Made by a program: the position numbers and the translations under genes. Below, piece after piece: positions 32,146 through 40,150 of a DNA stretch of 49,518 nt (position 1 is its first letter; each line of letters starts with the position of its first letter). Below the pieces are notes generated by a model. The model was not told where the DNA came from. It did not search any database and saw only the letters and a program-made list of their open reading frames with translations. The stretch lies in assembly GCA_023398815.1 (NCBI GenBank), contig JAEWRW010000004.1, forward strand, positions 1 to 49,518, given 5' to 3'. Source of the DNA: Bacillota bacterium. Lineage in GTDB: Bacteria > Bacillota > Clostridia > Christensenellales > UMGS416.

Positions 32146-33450
32146 TCAGTACACCAGCGTAATACTGGCGTTCCTCTGCCACCGATCATACATGAACTTG
32201 GCAAAGCTGGTGTAGTTGCGCACGCACATGTGGCTCTGCGGCGTGGTGCCCAGGGAGGACAACGCCTCCGCCGGGCCGGGGTCGATCCACTGGCCGTTGG
32301 CGTCGGTCTTGAGGCGGCGCGGCACGCCGTGCAGGTACCCCCCGCCGGAGAACCGCAGCGCCCACGGCGCATAGCCGTCGATGGTCTCGGTGCCGTCCTT
32401 GTAGTAGTAGAAGCGCTCGGCCCGGTTTTGGGTGACGAATGCCCCCAGCGGCGTGGGCAGGGAGTAGGTGCCGCTCTTGCCGGTGGAGACCACCGAGAGA
32501 GCCTTCAAGTGCCAGCCGCCGTCCCACTCCAGTACGGCGATGTTCTGGTTCTCGCGGTCCACGGCAAAGACCTGGCTCAGCGTTTTCACGCTGTCAGCCG
32601 AGAGGTACCACGACGGCACCCAGTAGGCGCGGCCAAAGGTGGGGAAGTACACCTGGGTGCGGCCCTCGGCGGTGGCCCAGGTCTGGCCCACCAGGCCGTC
32701 GGGGGCGTAGCGCACCGCCGACCCGCCGGATGCGGCAGTGTAGAGTGGCGCGGCCTGGCTCTGGCGGTAGCCGTATTTGTCCACGGTGTTGCCATTGCCC
32801 AGCGCCGGGGGTAGGCCGTTGGCGTTCTTGTAGTTCACAATGTGCACGGTGCCGGCCTGGTCGGCCTGCTCTTTCACGGTTTGGGCCTGCTGGAGCGCCT
32901 CCTCCAGCCGGAAGTGCCGCACCGCGCCGGTGGCGGCCCGCACGTAACCGGTGTGGTCGCCGTTCTTGTCGCTCCAGCGCACGGCAACCCACTTGGTCTT
33001 GCCGTCCACGCCCAGTACCAGGGCGGTGGCCTCGTGCCGCTGGCCCCAGGTGAAGGTGCCCAACCGTTTGCTGTCGGCATCGGGCTGGGTGCGCACTGCG
33101 CCGGTGGCCAGGCTCACAAAGTAATCGAGCGGCATGTCGTAGTTGTCGTATTCCAAGTCAACGGTCAAGCCGTCGGGCACGGTGGTGCCGTATTCTTCCA
33201 GCACTTCAATGGTCGGGGCGGGGGTGGCCGTCGGGGTCGCCGTCGGCGTGGCGGTGGGGGTGGCAGTGGGCGTCGCGGTCGGGGTGGGTGTCACGGTGGC
33301 GGTGGGTGTCGGGGTGGCGCTGGGTTGGGTGGTCACGGTGTCGGCGGGGGCGGTGGCCTGCGGCAGCGGCACGGCGCAGCCCGCCAGGGCAAGGCTCAGC
33401 GCCGCCAACGCCACAAACGTGGCGGCCGGGTGGTGGAAACGGTGTTTCAT
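32146..33450 (-). CDS. L,D-transpeptidase (YkuD) lipoprotein
   Basis: This 434-residue exported lipoprotein probably cross-links or modifies peptidoglycan. The signal peptide ends in the lipobox LALAGC (C25). A Pro-Thr-Ala repeat linker (about 44-80) spans the wall. Two SH3-like or repeat segments with GYVRAATGAVRHF and TWATAEGRTQVYFPTFGRAYWVP precede the C-terminal YkuD domain, which has LHGVP (H374) and the catalytic SHMCVRN (H407, C409). The usual motif is SHGC.R; Gly is replaced by Met. GAGGAG lies before the ATG and a terminator follows. It is monocistronic and sits next to an AT-rich, probably acquired gene. Confidence 0.88.
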   Translation of the reverse strand: MKHRFHHPAATFVALAALSLALAGCAVPLPQATAPADTVTTQPSATPTPTATVTPTPTATPTATPTATPTATPTATPAPTIEVLEEYGTTVPDGLTVDLEYDNYDMPLDYFVSLATGAVRTQPDADSKRLGTFTWGQRHEATALVLGVDGKTKWVAVRWSDKNGDHTGYVRAATGAVRHFRLEEALQQAQTVKEQADQAGTVHIVNYKNANGLPPALGNGNTVDKYGYRQSQAAPLYTAASGGSAVRYAPDGLVGQTWATAEGRTQVYFPTFGRAYWVPSWYLSADSVKTLSQVFAVDRENQNIAVLEWDGGWHLKALSVVSTGKSGTYSLPTPLGAFVTQNRAERFYYYKDGTETIDGYAPWALRFSGGGYLHGVPRRLKTDANGQWIDPGPAEALSSLGTTPQSHMCVRNYTSFAKFMYDRWQRNASITLVY

Positions 33451-33620
33451 TGGGCATTCTCCTCGCTTATGATAAACGAATGATGCAATTATCGTAGCAT
33501 GGAGAATGGTTTTTATATATAAATAATGTATTGCAGAATTGGGAATTATCGGCAGCTTCCGATCTGGATATCGTAAAAATCTAGAGATCCATGGGTTCCA
33601 TATAGCAGATTATTGTGTTA
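33451..33620. other. AT-rich spacer
   Basis: Composition changes abruptly here from GC-rich to AT-rich and stays so to about 35110. No gene, hairpin terminator or repeat was recognised in the spacer. Confidence 0.5.
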
Positions 33621-35108
33621 TCAGATTCTTAGCTTGTCTTTCATTCGATCCGCAATTTTATGGGTTTCCATGAATGCTCTCAATTCGAAGTCACTATAAA
33701 CTTCGGTTTCAAGCATAGTTGCATACTCAATTATTCGTGGCATCGCACTCATGGAGTATATCTTGTTTAACCTATCTGTTAGTTTTCCACTTTCTTCTTC
33801 ATTGTTTTTGAGTTCAACAATAATGTCGCTCTTAGCAAAGACCAGCGTTTCAAGCTGATAAAGATCGAAAATTCTAATATGACTACTAAGGAATTCATCG
33901 TCCTCTTCGCACAATGGAACATCCATCAATTCATGTACGCGATTCAATATCACCTGCATAGGTAGATAGTTGTCTTCACGCAAAATGACTACACAATAAA
34001 TGTTATTTAGAGATACTTCCGATATAGGATTTGAAAGAGAATATCGTTTTTTCACCAAATCTTTGGCCTGATTGAAAACTTGCTTGACTGCACATGCTGT
34101 TATGTTGACATCTTCATCTATCGCAGTCATGTCAAGTATGCGAATTGCTGATTTTGGTGCCTTCTTTTTACATTCAAACAGAACAATATTACCATCAACA
34201 AAACCAGTTGCGTCAGCACTTCTTTTTTCTGTCTTTCCATAACGTATTTCAGGATCAACGAAATCAAAAATTCCAGATTCATTGAGTATTGTATACACAT
34301 AGTTCTCAATAATATTACCGAGTATTTGACTAATGGACGAACTGTATTCAGCAACTCTATATAGTAAAGAAGCTGTAATGGCTCTGTTCAATAACTGTGG
34401 TACAGGCAGAAAAATGCTATCATTATCCTCAACAAAAGGATATTGATACAACGCGCTTACGCCAAAAATGCTATCTTCAACTTTTGGAGTTAATTTCGTT
34501 TGAAAACTGATGAATTCTTTACGATCGCACAGGAAATGTTTAACAAACCTCAAAAAGCGTTTCGGCATCGAATAAATCAATTCTCTAGGTGTTATCCCAA
34601 TAAACATTGCGTAATGAACAACAAATCCCATCATGGCAATTTCATGGTATTGTAATGACAATTCCCTTGCACTGATGACATAAGGATCATTTGTCTCATC
34701 TGCACGCAACTTATCATTCAGTTTCCCAAATATCCATGAGCATCTGTATAGCAAAATGAACAGACATCTCTTGTATGGGAATTGCTGTTGTTGCAATACA
34801 GGAAGTAAGTAAATGGCATTTGCAGCACTCAATGCTTTTATCGCCTTGGTTTCATGGGTTTTTATACATTCAAACATTTCGTACATGGACTTATCAGTTA
34901 TTGTTTGTTTGAAGCATCTGTTTTCAGTTTTTATTGTCGCAATTGTTGCCAGTGCATCAACATCCCAAGGCCTAATTTTATCAGAAAATTCATCTACTCT
35001 GTAAATGCCATCATATGTGATGAATTTCTTAGCATAGGCTGCACAGGCTTCCATCTTGATTTCTAATGAATAATCCCTTAGTCGTGTTTCTACCTGCTCA
35101 AATGTCAT
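33621..35108 (-). CDS. AT-rich gene encoding a PD-(D/E)XK nuclease-like protein
   Basis: I do not recognise this 495-residue soluble protein as a named family. Around residues 262-314 it shows the pattern of a restriction-endonuclease fold. A helix with glutamate (GNIIENYVYTIL, E269) is followed after about 30 residues by KRSADATGFVDG (D299, D305) and NIVLFECKKK with E312-x-K314. The first 250 residues are helical, with FILLYRCSWIFG and HYAMFIGITPRELIYSMPKR, and may sense or bind a target. GAGGAAAG precedes the ATG. The coding sequence is far more AT-rich than every neighbour and starts 7 bases behind the GH2 gene. A nuclease role in defence is inference. Confidence 0.7.
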   Translation of the reverse strand: MTFEQVETRLRDYSLEIKMEACAAYAKKFITYDGIYRVDEFSDKIRPWDVDALATIATIKTENRCFKQTITDKSMYEMFECIKTHETKAIKALSAANAIYLLPVLQQQQFPYKRCLFILLYRCSWIFGKLNDKLRADETNDPYVISARELSLQYHEIAMMGFVVHYAMFIGITPRELIYSMPKRFLRFVKHFLCDRKEFISFQTKLTPKVEDSIFGVSALYQYPFVEDNDSIFLPVPQLLNRAITASLLYRVAEYSSSISQILGNIIENYVYTILNESGIFDFVDPEIRYGKTEKRSADATGFVDGNIVLFECKKKAPKSAIRILDMTAIDEDVNITACAVKQVFNQAKDLVKKRYSLSNPISEVSLNNIYCVVILREDNYLPMQVILNRVHELMDVPLCEEDDEFLSSHIRIFDLYQLETLVFAKSDIIVELKNNEEESGKLTDRLNKIYSMSAMPRIIEYATMLETEVYSDFELRAFMETHKIADRMKDKLRI

Positions 35109-35115
35109 TCTTTCC

Positions 35116-37374
35116 TCACCCCTCCAACCCTCGCACCCTCTCCGCCCAGCGCAGCAGCGCTGCCGCATCATAGGGCGGGAAGCCCGCGATGCAGTGGTTG
35201 ACGCCGGCTGTGCCGTCGCTGGCCTGCCAGCGCAGTACATAGAGCCGCTGGGTGCCGGCCAGCTCGCGCAGGGTTCCTACGGTCACGTTCTCGTTGGCCG
35301 GGGAGTGGTCACGGCCACGGAGCAGAACCGCGCCATCCTCGTCCTCCACCTGCCAGTCCACGTCATAGGCCATGCGGCTGTCATTGCCCAGCACGATGGC
35401 GCGCCCCCAGTCCTCCCGCTCGTCCATCATCAGGCACAGTGGGGCCATGATGCGCTGGAGCCAGGTGAACGCCAGCTTCTTCACGCCGTAGTAGTCCACC
35501 ACCGCGTCGGAGACCTGCGGCCAGCCGTCGATGAGATTCCACCACAGGATGCCGGTGCGCCGCCACTTTTTGAGTCGTGTCCGCTCCACAAAGAATTTCT
35601 TGGCCTCGGCCTGGGAGAGCTGGGAGAGCGCCGCGAAGGTGGCAAGGTCTCCCGGCACGCCGCCCGCCAGGATGGCCACCTGGTCGGCCATCAGTTGGTT
35701 GCGGTTGTAACCACGTGGCACGTTCATCAGGTTGTCGGTGTTGTGGGTGTCCCAGTGGCGGTTGCCCATGGGCCACAGCGCGTCGGCGGGCAGGAACTTC
35801 GCCAGCGACTCCGGCGCGGGGCAACCGTGGTAGCCACACTCGCTGATGAAGTGGGCGTTGCTGTGCTTGTAAAAGTCGTCCTTGAAGTAGGCCCGCGCCC
35901 CCCAGTTGTGCTGCTCGGGCACGTCGTAGCGGGCGATGCCCGCCGGAATGTAGGGCGACGACGGCAGGAACAGGCGGTAGGGGTCGTGCTGGCGCACCAC
36001 CTCGGGCAGCACGGCACGGGTGATGGCATTCCAACGGTTGGCCTCTGGCACACCACGGTCGGTGAGACCCTCGTCCACCTCGTTGTCCCCCGCCCAGAGC
36101 AGGATGCACGCGTGGTTGCGGAGCTTGCGGATGACGGCGGCGGCCTCCCGCCGGATCATCACATAGAACCGCTCCTCCTGGGGGTAGACGGCGCAGGCCA
36201 TGGCGAAATCCTGCCAGACCAACATGCCCTGCTCGTCGCAGTGGTCAAAAAACGGGTGATCCTCGTACACGTTGCCGCCCCAACAGCGCAGCATGTTGCA
36301 GCCCACCTCATCGGCCAGGGCCAGGGCTTGGGGCAGGCGCGCGGCGTCCCGGCTGTGCAGGGCATCCAGCGGCACCCAGTTGCTGCCCTTTATGAGAATG
36401 GGGCAGCCATTGACGACGACCCGGAACTCGCCGGCGTCGCCCGGCTCCATGCGGTGCTCCACCGCCAACTGCCGGATGCCGATGCGCTCGGTGCGGCTGT
36501 CCACCACCTCGCCGTGGTGCAGGAGTGCCATCGTCACCGTGTAGAGCGCGGCCTCGCCATAGCCCCGGGGCCACCACAGGCGGGGGTGCTCCACGCTCAC
36601 CCGGCCCTCACCGCTCACAAAGAGGGCGGGCTGCTCGGCCTCAAACACACTCTCCCCACAGACGCCCCGCACCCGCACGGCAAAGCCCTCCAGATAGGGG
36701 TCGTCGGTGGCGAAGCGGTACTTCCACGTGAGCTCGGCCCGGTTGTGGGCAAGGCGCAGGGTGGCATAGTACGTCTCCAGCAGGCGGGTGGGGGGCACGA
36801 CCTCCAGCCGAACGCCGCGCCACAGCCCGGCGGAGGGCAGGCGTGGCATGATGTCCCACCCGAAGGAGTGGGGCGGCTTGCGCTGCCACAGCATGTCGTC
36901 GATGTGCTCCCCGCCGGAGACCCCGGCGGCGTACTCCATCCCCCGGGTGGCATTGGCCGCCGAGCGGATGCGCACGGCAAGCTCGTTGGCGCCGGGCCGC
37001 ACGGCCCCGCCCACATCAAAGCTGTGGGCGATGAACATATTGTCGCAGCTGCCCACCTGCTGGCCATTGACAAACACATCGGCAAAGGTGTTGACGCCCT
37101 CAAAGGTCAGCGCCAGCCGCTGGCCGGCCCAGCCCTCGGGCAAGTCAAAAGTGCGGGTGAACCACCACTCATAGAACTCATACTTGCGGAAGCGGTAGAG
37201 GTTGTCGCCCCAAAACGGGTCGGGCTCCACCCCCGCCGCCACCAAATCCAGCTCCACGTTGCCCGGCACCTGCGCCGGGATGGAAGGCTGACCTGCCAGC
37301 GCCGCCGGGGTGCTCCAGGTGCCCTCGTGCTCGGGGTGGTAGTGCAGCCGCCAGGTGCCGTTGAGATCCAGCAT
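35116..37374 (-). CDS. Glycoside hydrolase family 2, beta-mannosidase-like
   Basis: This is a 752-residue cytoplasmic (no signal peptide) GH2 enzyme. The N-terminal jelly-roll (LNGTWRLHYHPEHEG, then FEGVNTFADVFVNGQQVG) and immunoglobulin-like domain lead to a TIM barrel. The barrel has LLWAGDNEVDEG (acid/base E432) and HFISECGYHGCP (nucleophile E512), plus WWNLIDGWPQ. LRCWGGNVYEDHPFFD is characteristic of the beta-mannosidase group, as opposed to beta-galactosidases. GGGAGG precedes the ATG at 37374; longer frames lack a site. It would act on mannosides or N-glycan fragments taken up by transporters not in this window. The AT-rich nuclease-like gene follows directly. Confidence 0.9.
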   Translation of the reverse strand: MLDLNGTWRLHYHPEHEGTWSTPAALAGQPSIPAQVPGNVELDLVAAGVEPDPFWGDNLYRFRKYEFYEWWFTRTFDLPEGWAGQRLALTFEGVNTFADVFVNGQQVGSCDNMFIAHSFDVGGAVRPGANELAVRIRSAANATRGMEYAAGVSGGEHIDDMLWQRKPPHSFGWDIMPRLPSAGLWRGVRLEVVPPTRLLETYYATLRLAHNRAELTWKYRFATDDPYLEGFAVRVRGVCGESVFEAEQPALFVSGEGRVSVEHPRLWWPRGYGEAALYTVTMALLHHGEVVDSRTERIGIRQLAVEHRMEPGDAGEFRVVVNGCPILIKGSNWVPLDALHSRDAARLPQALALADEVGCNMLRCWGGNVYEDHPFFDHCDEQGMLVWQDFAMACAVYPQEERFYVMIRREAAAVIRKLRNHACILLWAGDNEVDEGLTDRGVPEANRWNAITRAVLPEVVRQHDPYRLFLPSSPYIPAGIARYDVPEQHNWGARAYFKDDFYKHSNAHFISECGYHGCPAPESLAKFLPADALWPMGNRHWDTHNTDNLMNVPRGYNRNQLMADQVAILAGGVPGDLATFAALSQLSQAEAKKFFVERTRLKKWRRTGILWWNLIDGWPQVSDAVVDYYGVKKLAFTWLQRIMAPLCLMMDEREDWGRAIVLGNDSRMAYDVDWQVEDEDGAVLLRGRDHSPANENVTVGTLRELAGTQRLYVLRWQASDGTAGVNHCIAGFPPYDAAALLRWAERVRGLEG

Positions 37375-37597
37375 GTCGTCGTCCTCCCGCCTTTGGTCGC
37401 CCCATGGTTCGACAGGGTTGGCCTCGGTTCCTGCCGCTTTAGCCGGGTGATGATACCTCTCCATTCGGTTTGGGGAATGAATGGCAGGGAGCGGTTTCTA
37501 TAACGAAAAATGGGGCATCTGGAAAAGGTATTTCCATCGTTTCACGCGGGTGCCTTTCGGGGCCCCCGTTCCATATTTTGCGGAAGGATTGGATGCC

Positions 37598-39910
37598 ATG
37601 AAACGCTTCTTCACCGCCTCCTTGAACCGTACGACCGCGCTGGTCGTTCTGGTCTGCTCGCTCGTGGGCTTCGCAGCCTTGGGCGTTTATTCCTACTTTG
37701 ACTACCGCGCCGACCTCCTGAGCATGATGAAGGACAAAGCAGCCAGCATTGCCCAGTCGGCCAGCGGGGCCATTGACGCCGCCGCCTTTGAGAACCTGGC
37801 CGCCACCAGCGCCGACGACCCCTATTACGCCACCCTGAAGGGCCTGCTGGATAACGTCAAGCGCAAACTGGACGTGAAATACCTGTACACCATGGTGGAC
37901 AACGGCGACGGCACCAACGTGCGCTACGTGGCCGAGGGCGCCCAGGAGGGCGAGACCGACGGCATCACGCAATATGGCGACACCGACAACATAGCCGAGG
38001 AGTACGAGCCCGAGCTGCTGGACGCACTGTTCCAAACTAAAACCGTGCAGTGCAGCGAGCTCTATGACAGCAATGAATACGGCCTCATGCTCACGGCCTA
38101 TGTGCCCATCCTGAAGGACGACGGCACGGTGGTGGGCATCTGCGCTACCGACATCAGCGCCGCTGATATCCAGGCCAAACTCGCTGACTACCTCACGGCG
38201 CTGATCCCGCTGTGTCTCCTGTTCGCCGTTCTGGTGGCGGTGCTCATCGCCCTGTACACCAACCTGCGCATCGGCAGGCCGCTCACTGCCCTGTGCGCCG
38301 TGGGTGAAGCGCTGGGCCGGGGCCGCACCGACACCACAGTACCCGCCCGCCTGCGCCGCCGTGCCGATGAAATGGGCCGCCTGGCCGTGGCCATGGACGC
38401 GGCGGTGGCCAACGTGGCCCAGCACAGCCAGGAAGCCAGCCTGGTGGCCCACGGCGACGTGAGCGTGGCCGTGCGCCGCGCCAGTGACGACGACAGCCTG
38501 GCGCTGAGCATGGAGCAGATGATCGGCACGCTAAAGAACCTCTTGACCCAGGTGCAGAGCCTCACCGACGCGGCCCTGGCCGGCAACCTCACCCAGCGGG
38601 GCGACGCCGAGGCCTTCGAGGGCGAGTATCGCTCCATCGTAGGTGGCATCAACGGCCTTCTGGACGCCATGGCCCGGCCCATGGAGGAACTGACCCAGGC
38701 CGCCCGCCTGCGGGAGGCGCAGAGCCAGTACCAGCAGAACGAGATCGCCCGGCTCATTGCCAGCCTGCAGGCCCTGGCCGGCGGCGACCTCGGCCGCCGC
38801 TACCAGGCGACCCCCACCGACGACGCCACCCTGCAGGCCAGTGCCGAGGCCTTTGGCCGCATCAGCGCCTACTACAACGACACGGTGGAGGCTGTCGCCC
38901 GCTACATCCGCGAAATGGCCGACGCCCTTTCCCAGATGGCCGAGGGCAACCTGACCCGGCGCATTGAGGACGACTTCCGGGGGGACTTCACCGCCCTCAA
39001 GGATTCCTACAACCACATCGCCGATGCCCTCCACGCCACGCTTTCCTCCATCCACCTCTCGGCCCAGCAGGTGGCCGCCGGCACGGCCCAGGTCAGCGAT
39101 GGCAGCCAGGCCCTGAGCCAGGGCGCGGCGGAGCAGGCCAGCGCCATTGAGGAGCTCAATGCCACCGTCACCCAGATTGCCGCGCAGACCCGTGACAACG
39201 CCGCCAGCGCCCAGCGCGCCAGCGAGCTGGCCGACCACGCCCGCCAGAGCGCCTTGGAGGGCAACGAGCGCATGGCCCGCATGCTCCACTCCATGGCCGA
39301 GATCAACGCCTCCTCAGCCAACATCAACCGCATCATCAAGGTCATTGATGACATCGCCTTCCAGACGAACCTCTTAGCCCTGAACGCCGCCGTGGAGGCC
39401 GCCCGCGCCGGGCAGCATGGCCGTGGCTTTGCCGTGGTGGCCGAGGAGGTGCGGAGCCTCGCCGCCCGCAGCGCCGCCGCCGCCCGCGAGACCACCGACA
39501 TGATCGAAGGATCGCTGCGCAGCGTCAATGAGGGCACCCGCATTGCCGACGACACCGCCCGCGCCCTCGCTGAAATTGTGGAGGGCGTCAGCCGCGCCAC
39601 CGGGCTGGTGGACGACATCGCCCGCGCCAGCAGCGACCAGGCCACCTCGGTCACCCAGGTCGGCCGTGGCATTGAGCAGGTCGCCCAGGTGGTGCAGACG
39701 ACCTCTGCCACCGCCGAGGAGAGCGCCGCCACCAGCGAGGAACTCTCCAGCCAGGCCGAACTGCTAAAAGAGATGGTGGCCCGCTTCCGCCTGCAGCCCA
39801 ATGACACCAACACCGCCACAGCCAGCGGCAAGCCCGCCGCCCTGCCCTCCCCCACCGGGCGGGCCAAGCCCAGGATCCGCTTTGACGAGAGTGACCTTGG
39901 CAAATACTGA
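37598..39910 (+). CDS. Methyl-accepting chemotaxis protein
   Basis: This is a 770-residue transmembrane chemoreceptor. Span 1 is at about residues 11-33, an extracytoplasmic sensor domain (about 34-195, Cache-like, with KYLYTMVDNGDGTNVRYV and LMLTAYVPILKDDGTVVGI) follows, and span 2 is at about 197-219. HAMP-like repeats come next, and a long coiled coil carries the conserved hairpin tip IDDIAFQTNLLALNAAVEAA (near 581-600) and GRGFAVVAEEVRSLA. A C-terminal tail ends FDESDLGKY, without a clear CheR-binding pentapeptide. GGAAGGA precedes the ATG at 37598. It is monocistronic with a terminator. It implies motility or another Che-controlled behaviour; no che or fla genes are in the window. Confidence 0.93.
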   Translation: MKRFFTASLNRTTALVVLVCSLVGFAALGVYSYFDYRADLLSMMKDKAASIAQSASGAIDAAAFENLAATSADDPYYATLKGLLDNVKRKLDVKYLYTMVDNGDGTNVRYVAEGAQEGETDGITQYGDTDNIAEEYEPELLDALFQTKTVQCSELYDSNEYGLMLTAYVPILKDDGTVVGICATDISAADIQAKLADYLTALIPLCLLFAVLVAVLIALYTNLRIGRPLTALCAVGEALGRGRTDTTVPARLRRRADEMGRLAVAMDAAVANVAQHSQEASLVAHGDVSVAVRRASDDDSLALSMEQMIGTLKNLLTQVQSLTDAALAGNLTQRGDAEAFEGEYRSIVGGINGLLDAMARPMEELTQAARLREAQSQYQQNEIARLIASLQALAGGDLGRRYQATPTDDATLQASAEAFGRISAYYNDTVEAVARYIREMADALSQMAEGNLTRRIEDDFRGDFTALKDSYNHIADALHATLSSIHLSAQQVAAGTAQVSDGSQALSQGAAEQASAIEELNATVTQIAAQTRDNAASAQRASELADHARQSALEGNERMARMLHSMAEINASSANINRIIKVIDDIAFQTNLLALNAAVEAARAGQHGRGFAVVAEEVRSLAARSAAAARETTDMIEGSLRSVNEGTRIADDTARALAEIVEGVSRATGLVDDIARASSDQATSVTQVGRGIEQVAQVVQTTSATAEESAATSEELSSQAELLKEMVARFRLQPNDTNTATASGKPAALPSPTGRAKPRIRFDESDLGKY

Positions 39911-39935
39911 GCCACCAAAGACTGACCCCCTGCCA

Positions 39936-39968
39936 CAGGCCCGCCGCGCAAGCGACGGGCCTGTTTTT
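39936..39968 (+). terminator. Terminator of the chemoreceptor gene
   Basis: CAGGCCCG / CGGGCCTG with a 12-base loop is followed by TTTTTG, 26 bases after the stop. The stem is the same as that of the terminator at 32099-32126. Confidence 0.9.
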
Positions 39969-40090
39969 GTGCCTCTGTATGCGGCAAGAGGAAAAGAAAA
40001 CCCGACTGGGTTGCAACGCTTGCACCCATCCACGCGCCTGCCTGCGCTGAACGCCCACTGCGGCCCATCGCCCCTGTATAGCGTCCACTT

Positions 40091-40119
40091 TTTTGTTTGG
40101 CCGATGTGTGTTATATACT
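40091..40119 (+). promoter_or_regulatory. Promoter of the glycyl radical enzyme operon
   Basis: TTTTGT (40091-40096), a 17-base spacer and TATACT (40114-40119) lie 31 bases before the start codon. Confidence 0.6.
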
Positions 40120-40150
40120 GTTTATGCCAATGTCGATCGGGAGGACGCAC

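Noticed and set aside
35194..37503. An open frame of 769 codons on the plus strand
   Set aside because: It is antisense to the GH2 gene, which has clear catalytic motifs; the product is low-complexity and unlike any protein.
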